A stretch of DNA of 64,000 nt. It comes from CAWIJJ01 sp963836405. GTDB lineage: Bacteria > Acidobacteriota > Terriglobia > Bryobacterales > Bryobacteraceae. Below the pieces are notes generated by a model. The model was not told the DNA's origin, searched no databases, and saw only the letters and a program-made list of their open reading frames with translations. A program made the position numbers and the translations under genes. Shown one piece after another: positions 58,316 to 64,000 of the stretch; within the stretch, counting starts at the first letter, position 1; each line of letters begins with the position of its first letter. The stretch is taken from positions 55,328-119,327 of the forward strand of contig CAWIJL010000015.1 in the NCBI GenBank assembly GCA_963836405.1, written 5' to 3'.

Positions 58316-61234
58316 TCAGCGCGGTGCCACCTCGAAGCTATGCACACCCGGGCCGACATCGAAGCCCCGCCCGGTATTGCCTTCGGTTGACGACGTTGGT
58401 TTCGCCTGGGTTTTGACGGGGCCGCTTCCCGGCACGAATACCGTGGCCGTGGCGCCCGGAGGAACAGTCACGTTCAACTTGAATGTGCCGCCCTCGATAC
58501 GCCAGTCGCTTACGATATCGCCGCGAATCGACCTGTACCGTCCCTTCGCCGAGGTTAAATCGCCGACAGGAGCGGGCTTGATGAAGAAGTGCTGATACCC
58601 GGGTGCCTTCTCATCGGCCCGAATTCCGGCCAGTGCTTCCACAAACCACGCGCCGATTGTGATGAGCGTGTCGTGGATGTGCGATTGGCCTGTCCAGGAT
58701 TCCCAACTCGTCGTGGCGCCATTGGCGAGCATGTAGCCCCAGCCCGGATACTCCGTGGTGTTGGTGAACAGGTAGACCAGGTCGTTGCGATCCAGTTCCA
58801 ATAGCGCCTTCCAGAGCAGGTACGTTCCCGGCAGCCCGCTATCGAGGTGACCCTGATTGCGAACCCGGATCACGCTCTCCAGGCTGGCCATGACATCCTT
58901 GCGAGATTCCGGCGGTGTCACGCCCACCAGCAGGGGAAACGCCTCCAGCGTGGAATCGCCATTGCCGTAGGTGTGATCGTCGCTATTGTAGAACTTCTGG
59001 TGCGTGGCCTTAGCGATCGCGCCGGCCTGTTCAGTGTACCTGGCGGCGTCTTCTGGTTTGCCCAGCGCCGTCGCGATCTTCGCTGCGGTCTGAAGTTGAT
59101 ACACCAGGTGGACGCTGTTCAGGATCTGCGCTGTGGCAGCCTCTCCGGAGTAGCTGCCCTTGGGCGTCAGCCAGTCTCCGATGAAAGTCATCATGCCGCC
59201 CCCACCGGGCTGCCCGCCGCGCCCGATGAGGACGTTGTCGCGGGTTTCCGACGTGATCGCCGCCATCCACTTCTGAATCATGGGGTAGTTGGTTTCGAGC
59301 ACGCGCTTGTCGCCGTACTGCACGTACATGTGCCACGGCAGGGTCACCACGAAGGCGCCCCACATTGGACCGCCGGCTGCGCGGCCGTAGTAAGGCGCAG
59401 TGTTGGGGATGTTGCCCGTGGCGGGATCCTGTGCGTCGCGCCAGAGTGACAGCCAGTTATTGTAGAGTCCGCCGGTCTGGAAGCTGAGCATCCCGATCTC
59501 GAACGACGTGGCGGCGTCGCCTCCGTAGCCCTGCCGTTCGCGCGTCGGGCAGTCCACCACCATTCCGCTCAGGGCGAGCGCCTCATAGGTCCGGTTGACC
59601 ATCTGGTAAATCCGGTTCAGCAGGTCGTTGGAGGAGGTGAAGTCGCCCGCGCGGTCGAAGCCGGTGCGGATCAGGTATCCGGTCGCATCCGAAACGAGGG
59701 GCGCCGCGCTGGTTCCGATGACACGGATATACCGGAAGGCGTGATAGTTGAAGCGGGAGCGGAACGTCAGGGGCGCGCCGTTGCTCACGATTTCGTCCCG
59801 CTGGTTAAAGGAATTGGGCAGCGTCGTATCGTTGCCGCCGCGGCCCCGGCCGCCGCCAGGCTGCCCGCTACCCTGGCCAGGGCCGCGGCCAGCTCCTGCC
59901 GGTCCTCCCGGCGCCCCAGGTGCGCCGGCACCAGCTCCTCCGCGACCCGCGCCCGCGCCGCCTCCGAAACCGCCGCGGATGCTCGGATCCCGCCGCAGCG
60001 CCGGAATCGTGTCCGGGGCCGGTTTATCACGCTCCAACTGGTCCGAGTATTCGAGCTTGATCGTGGAGCCCTTCGCCACCGCGGGCAACCTGATCTCCAC
60101 CCATCCCGTGAAGTTCTTGCCCATGTCGATGGTCCAGCCGCCATCCGCGAACGGTTGAACCCCGACGGCCTTAATCGTTTCCACGATCCTGTCCGGTTCC
60201 ACCATTCGCGCTGTCGCCGGCGCCGGCGCCGGCTGGAAAACAGCCGCGCTCTGCCACGACGAGTCGTCGAACTTCACGGAGTTCCAGTCCGGGATCTCCA
60301 ACGCGGCGTCGTACTTCTCCCCGCCGTAGTCGCCGAACACCCTGCCCGAACCGACCGCGGACAGGTGGCTTTCCCGCAATTTCCAGCTCTCGTCGGTCAC
60401 GACCTGCGAGGAACTTCCGTCGGGCATGGTGAATGCGATTTGTGCGCGCACCAGCGGCCCGTCGTGAATCACGCCCGGATGACCTTTCACGTACCAACCC
60501 CTGCCCAGCCAGAGCGCAACGACGTTCTTTCCGGGAGTCAGGTAATCGGCGATTTCGTGCGCCACGTACAGGGTGCGCTTCGAGTAGTCGGTCACCGGCG
60601 GGCTGAGAACGTGGTCATCCACCTTTTTGCCGTTGACGTAGAGTTCGTAATACCCGAGGGCGTTGACGTAAGCCACTGCCCGGGCCGGCTTCTGCTTCAG
60701 CTCGACCGTCTTGCGCAGCCAGGGAAACGGCAGCGGCGTGCCTTCAGCGACTCCGTCCGGCCGTCGCTCACCGATGAACTTCGCGTTCCAATCGGAACTC
60801 TGCAGCAGCCCCATGGACCAGTTCGCCTGCGCGCTCCAAGGCAGCGTTTGGCTGGCCTCGGTCCAGACACGCACCTTCCAGTAGGCCTGCTGCCCGGAGG
60901 CCAGCGGCTTACCTGCGTATTCCACCCAGACCGTCTGCGGGGAGGTCACGCGGCCCGAGTCCCAAAGGTCGCCCTGATCTTTCTTCAGAATTGCCGGAGA
61001 ACTCGCCACCAGCACACGATAGGCGCTTTGGCCGGTGACTTTGGCCGCGGGATTGAGCAGCCAGCTCAGCCGCGGCTTCGGAACGTCGATGCCCAGCGGA
61101 TTCGACAGGTACTCGCAACGGAGTCCGGATATGGCGACGTTCGCGGCGGGCGGGTCAGCGCCCCAAGCCACCGCGAGACCCAGCGACAGCGCGATAACGG
61201 CGCCCGCGAGTACGGTTCGATCATAGCGATTCAT
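58316..61234 (-). CDS. Secreted GH78 alpha-L-rhamnosidase (paralog of 40921)
   Basis: ATG 61234 gives 972 residues and a signal peptide (AGAVIALSLGLAVAWGADPP); a TTG at 61255 is weaker. The domain order copies the protein at 40921, with long identical stretches: SNPLGIDVPKPRLSW, GRGWYVKGHPGVIHDGPLVR, DCPTRERQGYGGDAATSFE, and YPGWGYMLANGATTSWE. The acidic residue of GGDAA is kept. The Gly/Ala/Pro-rich insert at about 430-475 (GGFGGGAGAGRGGAGAGAPG) differs completely from that of the paralog, so it is probably a free linker. Convergent with the GH35-like gene. Two such genes suggest different rhamnosyl linkages or positions. Confidence 0.92.
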   Translation of the reverse strand: MNRYDRTVLAGAVIALSLGLAVAWGADPPAANVAISGLRCEYLSNPLGIDVPKPRLSWLLNPAAKVTGQSAYRVLVASSPAILKKDQGDLWDSGRVTSPQTVWVEYAGKPLASGQQAYWKVRVWTEASQTLPWSAQANWSMGLLQSSDWNAKFIGERRPDGVAEGTPLPFPWLRKTVELKQKPARAVAYVNALGYYELYVNGKKVDDHVLSPPVTDYSKRTLYVAHEIADYLTPGKNVVALWLGRGWYVKGHPGVIHDGPLVRAQIAFTMPDGSSSQVVTDESWKLRESHLSAVGSGRVFGDYGGEKYDAALEIPDWNSVKFDDSSWQSAAVFQPAPAPATARMVEPDRIVETIKAVGVQPFADGGWTIDMGKNFTGWVEIRLPAVAKGSTIKLEYSDQLERDKPAPDTIPALRRDPSIRGGFGGGAGAGRGGAGAGAPGAPGGPAGAGRGPGQGSGQPGGGRGRGGNDTTLPNSFNQRDEIVSNGAPLTFRSRFNYHAFRYIRVIGTSAAPLVSDATGYLIRTGFDRAGDFTSSNDLLNRIYQMVNRTYEALALSGMVVDCPTRERQGYGGDAATSFEIGMLSFQTGGLYNNWLSLWRDAQDPATGNIPNTAPYYGRAAGGPMWGAFVVTLPWHMYVQYGDKRVLETNYPMIQKWMAAITSETRDNVLIGRGGQPGGGGMMTFIGDWLTPKGSYSGEAATAQILNSVHLVYQLQTAAKIATALGKPEDAARYTEQAGAIAKATHQKFYNSDDHTYGNGDSTLEAFPLLVGVTPPESRKDVMASLESVIRVRNQGHLDSGLPGTYLLWKALLELDRNDLVYLFTNTTEYPGWGYMLANGATTSWESWTGQSHIHDTLITIGAWFVEALAGIRADEKAPGYQHFFIKPAPVGDLTSAKGRYRSIRGDIVSDWRIEGGTFKLNVTVPPGATATVFVPGSGPVKTQAKPTSSTEGNTGRGFDVGPGVHSFEVAPR

Positions 61235-61778
61235 AAAAGAGCGTTCCTGCGTCAAATCCGTTCATCCAGTGCCACCAGACGCGAGGACGGGCGCTCTCGG
61301 GCGGGTTCTGGAATCCCTGCTCCAGCTGGTCACGCGGGTACTGCGCCAGCACCAGCCCAGGTACCGATCACGGCCGCGGCCAGTGCCGGCAAGGCGGGAA
61401 TTCGGAATCGCACGAGTTGTCTGTCCTTCGTACTCTCCGGAGAAACCATCGGGCAGGTGGGTCCGGTTCTGGACCCGATGCTAGCACCCTTACACCTGAA
61501 AGCGGCGGTTATTGCGGTATTGTTGCTGCATCACATGCTTTGTTTTGAATGCCTAAACGCTCAGTTCAGAGTGGCCACCGATCGGCTATAGACAGCAGCC
61601 TTTGAGAGGGGACAGCTGGTCGTTACCGCAACAAGCGCTGCATCAAAGCTGGATTGGGAAAGAATCATGTTACTGTCCTGTGGGCAGGCCCGGAGACCGG
61701 GATTCAGAACGCCGCGCTGGAGTTGATTAACGACTACGTGAACGGCGCTGCCGCAACCGGTAGCCGCAGGAGGAACCA
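61235..61778. other. No complete gene; possible truncated leader on the minus strand
   Basis: About 540 bases. A minus-strand frame from about 61452 to 61333 reads like an export signal (PALPALAAAVIGTWAGAGAV) and then stops, so it may be the start of a lost secreted protein. A plus-strand AGGAGG at 61767 serves the next gene. No conserved 41-bp element was found here. Confidence 0.4.
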
Positions 61779-62945
61779 ATGGCCAATCGTCAAAACGCCG
61801 CTCTGCTTTACCTGGCCGCGGCTCTCGGTGTCGCCGGTTACGCCTCGGTGGAAGATCCGGTCCTGTACTCCGAGGACTTGAGAAGCGCCTCCACCATCCA
61901 GGACCGGGATCCTGCGTACACGCCGACCTACCTGGTCTACGCGGACCGGCAGCGCACCGGAGACGAGGCGAAAAAACTCGTCCAGGACCTGGGGATGGCG
62001 GAGCACCTGAAGCAGTACAAGGCGCGCGTGTTCGTCATCGGCCCGGCCAACGGCACGAGCTACGACGCGGCAGCCGACCTTACCGCGTTCCAGAATCTGC
62101 TGCGTACGAAGCGCTCTTCCAACCTGAAGATCATCGGCGTCGGCGCGGGCGCGACCTTCGTCAACAACGTCTTGGCGGAGCACGCGTTTGCAGTCGCCGG
62201 CATCCTGACCTACGGCGGCGACGTGGATGCCGGCCGTGCGTCCAAAATGCCCGTGCCTGCCTATGTCCATGCAGCCAAAGCGGCCGTCGGTAAGCTGTAC
62301 ATCGAGGCGAACGGCGCCACCGCCCAAAAGGGCTCCGCGGCGTACACCACCTACACCAATCCCAGCCAGGGTCTTCAGCAAGTTGTCGTCAGCAAGCTCA
62401 GTGACGCGAAGGAGAGCCCGGCACAGGCATTTGCCAACGCTTGGACTACCGTCTTCAGCAGGAACTACCGGCTCTACATGCGGCTGGCCGAAGCCTACAG
62501 TCAGGGCTTCGATCCGAATAACTACACGGAGCCGTGGGAACTCGAGCCCTATGTCATGTACGACGAACTCGGCATGAGCTATCAGGCCGTCACCGAAGAC
62601 CTGCCGGGGTTCGGCCTATCGCTGCGCTATGAGTACGTACCGAAGCAGGCCCTCTCGGCCGCGCCCAAATCCGTCCCGCTGGTCATCCTGCTTCACGGCA
62701 ACAACAACGATCCCCGGATACAGGGCGAGAGCGGCGGGTGGCCGGAAGTCGCCGCCAAAAGTAACATTATTCTTTCCTCAATCGAATGGCAGGGCCGCAA
62801 GTCGCAGGAAGGCACGGCGTTTGCCGCGATTGGCGAAGGCGGCACCATGGCGATCCTGGACCGGCTGCTGGCGAAGTTCCCGCAGATGGATCCAGACGGG
62901 CTATTTCACCGGCCTCTCCGCCGGCGCGACGCACGAAGCAGCAGG
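61779..62945 (+). pseudogene. Secreted PHB-depolymerase-like alpha/beta-hydrolase, frame-broken and truncated
   Basis: ATG 61779 (AGGAGGA upstream) gives a helical N-terminal region and from about residue 295 an esterase entry VPLVILLHGNNNDPRIQGES and VAAKSNIILSSIEWQGRK. After LLAKFPQMDPD (about 62893) the nucleophile elbow is found one base out of frame as YFTGLSAGATHE, with the Ser of GLSAG. Coding character then ends at about 62945, before a His or Asp of a triad could appear. The shifted frame runs on, without a stop, into the aldo/keto reductase. The gene was an extracellular esterase of the esterase_PHB type; in this state it is incomplete. Confidence 0.7.
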
Positions 62946-62997
62946 CTACCGGGCGAGTAGCGTCCCAAGCGCAGCTGCAGTCACCATGGAGCGCCAG

Positions 62998-63834
62998 ATG
63001 GCCGATCTACCGGTGATCACCTTGAACAACTCGGTCGAGATCCCCCAGCTGGGGTTCGGAGTCTTCCAGGTGCCTCCCGGGCAGACCGCGCACATGGTCA
63101 CCATCGCCCTGCAGAGCGGATACCGCCACGTCGACACAGCCTCCCTCTACGCCAACGAGCACGGCGTGGGTGCGGCCGTCGCCGCATCGGGCATCTCACC
63201 GGACGAGCTGTTCGTCACCACGAAGCTCGGCAACCCGGACCAGGGGTACGAAGACCACCCTGCGCGCGTTCGTCAAGAGCGCCGGCCTGCTGGGCCTGGA
63301 TGTCGTGAATCTCTACCTAATCCACTGGCCCCAGCCGCGGCGCGGCCGGTACGTCGAGACGTGGCGCGCGTTCGAGAAGCTGTACGCCGAAGGGCGCATC
63401 CGGGCGATCGGCGTGTCGAACTTCCAGATCACGCATCTGCAGCGGCTGCTCGACGAGACGGACATCGTCCCGGCGGTGAACCAGATCGAGCTGTCCCCCT
63501 ACCTCACGCAGGTACCGTTGCGGGCGTTCCAGCAGACGGCACCGACATGCCCACGGAGTCCTGGTCGCCGCTGGCGAAAGGCGGGCAACTGCTGCGCGAT
63601 CCGCTGATCACGATCCTCGCTGAGAAGTTCGGCAAGTCGCCGGCCCAGGTCGTGATCCGATGGCACCTGCAAGGAAACCAGCTGATCGTCATCCCGAAGT
63701 CGGTGACTCCGTCGCGCATCGCCGAGAATATCGACGTGTTCGACTTCGAGTACCAGCAGGACGACGACCTCGACGCGATCAGCGGCCTCGACCGCGGGGA
63801 GCGCACCGGCCCGGACCCCGACAAACTCGGCTGA
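62998..63834 (+). pseudogene. Aldo/keto reductase of actinobacterial character with two compensating frame breaks
   Basis: The sequence has the complete outline of an AKR5-type NADPH-dependent reductase: VEIPQLGFGVFQVPPGQ, SGYRHVDTASLYANE (Asp and Tyr of the catalytic tetrad), VVNLYLIHWPQP (His), GVSNFQITHL, and IPKSVTPSRIAENIDVFDFE. The frame shifts by one base near 63250 (after NPDQGYE) and back near 63530 (before TESWSPLAKGG); both look like single-base indels. ATG 62998 is given; ATG 62986 is also possible. The wording of the conserved blocks is typical of actinobacterial AKRs, unlike the neighbouring genes. Product likely defunct unless these are sequencing errors. Confidence 0.75.
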
Positions 63835-63837
63835 CTG

Positions 63838-64000
63838 TCAGGAACGGGCCTCGACGACTGCGTCGACCACTGCACCCAACACGTCGGCGATCGCGAAGTC
63901 CTTGGGCGTGAACACCCGCGCCACGCCGGCCGAGCGCAGCCGCCCGGCATCGGCCTCCGGGATCATCCCTCCGACAACCACCGGCACGTCGGCCAGGCCG
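63838..64000 (-). CDS. C-terminus of a B12-binding acyl-CoA mutase-type protein (cut by window edge)
   Basis: The minus strand reads the last 53 codons of a protein: LADVPVVVGGMIPEADAGRL, then ARVFTPKDFAIADVLGAVVD and a stop at 63838. The VPVVVGGxIP block is the cobalamin-binding domain end of methylmalonyl-CoA mutase-like enzymes, and VFTPKDF is the form found in MeaA-like or small-subunit mutases, commonly actinobacterial. Only four bases separate its stop from that of the convergent aldo/keto reductase gene. Confidence 0.75.
   Translation of the reverse strand, partial: GLADVPVVVGGMIPEADAGRLRSAGVARVFTPKDFAIADVLGAVVDAVVEARS

Noticed and set aside
59741..61591. 616-codon open frame on the plus strand opposite the second rhamnosidase
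   Set aside because: It is antisense to a clearly coding GH78 gene, and the product is His/Arg/Gly-rich without any domain; such frames are common by codon bias in high-GC DNA.
1..64000. CRISPR arrays, rRNA operon, complete tRNA genes
   Set aside because: No regularly spaced repeat array, no rRNA-like sequence and no complete tRNA cloverleaf was seen; the only tRNA-like sequence is the half gene at 24375.

Overview
The window is high-GC bacterial DNA that looks like a soil Acidobacteriota genome of the Solibacter/Bryobacter type. This rests on two very large Oar-like outer-membrane receptors with a carboxypeptidase-regulatory N-terminal domain, many Tat-exported or secreted glycoside hydrolases and type-B carboxylesterases, an M56/BlaI pair, and two membrane proteins with a DPIVR/LRKRL N-terminal domain. 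The assignment is inference from family content; no rRNA or phylogenetic marker is present.

Layout. 1-7.5 kb: C-terminally cut AspT/YidE-type transporter, DUF1624 membrane acyltransferase, Oar-like receptor, and a BlaI-M56 regulatory pair with a perfect operator palindrome. 7.6-23.2 kb: GH2 galactosidase-like enzyme, carboxylesterase, OsmC, HEAT protein, Ada, GH28, GT41 (TPR), GH29, an exported methyltransferase, a conserved secreted protein and an O-antigen-ligase-type membrane protein. 23.2-37.3 kb: an accessory, decayed region. It holds the 3' half of a tRNA-Gly(CCC) gene (an integration scar), a VapE-type replication protein, clustered TGTTCCC repeats, a small RHH-like ORF, a macro-domain protein, an IS21-like element carrying ParB-like and zinc-ribbon genes (about 4.16 kb, inserted in a gene with a 4-bp target duplication), a LOV photoreceptor-PP2C phosphatase split by a frameshift, an ISL3 transposase and several gene remnants.

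37.3-62.9 kb: a rhamnoside-utilisation locus. It contains two paralogous GH78 alpha-L-rhamnosidases, an Oar-like receptor, RhaT-type symporter, L-rhamnose isomerase, several secreted esterases, a GH35-like galactosidase interrupted by an amber codon, and two paralogous membrane regulators. A 41-bp sequence, 34/41 identical between copies, lies upstream of both the receptor and rhaA. It is the best candidate for a shared regulatory site. The likely scheme is extracellular deacylation and galactose/rhamnose release, uptake through the receptor and RhaT, then isomerisation. The kinase and aldolase are not in the window.

62.9-64 kb: an esterase breaks off and continues, in one frame, into an aldo/keto reductase and a B12-dependent mutase tail that resemble actinobacterial proteins. 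This end may be a transfer junction or an assembly join. Single-base frame breaks recur in at least six genes, so sequence error, as well as gene decay, must be kept in mind throughout.
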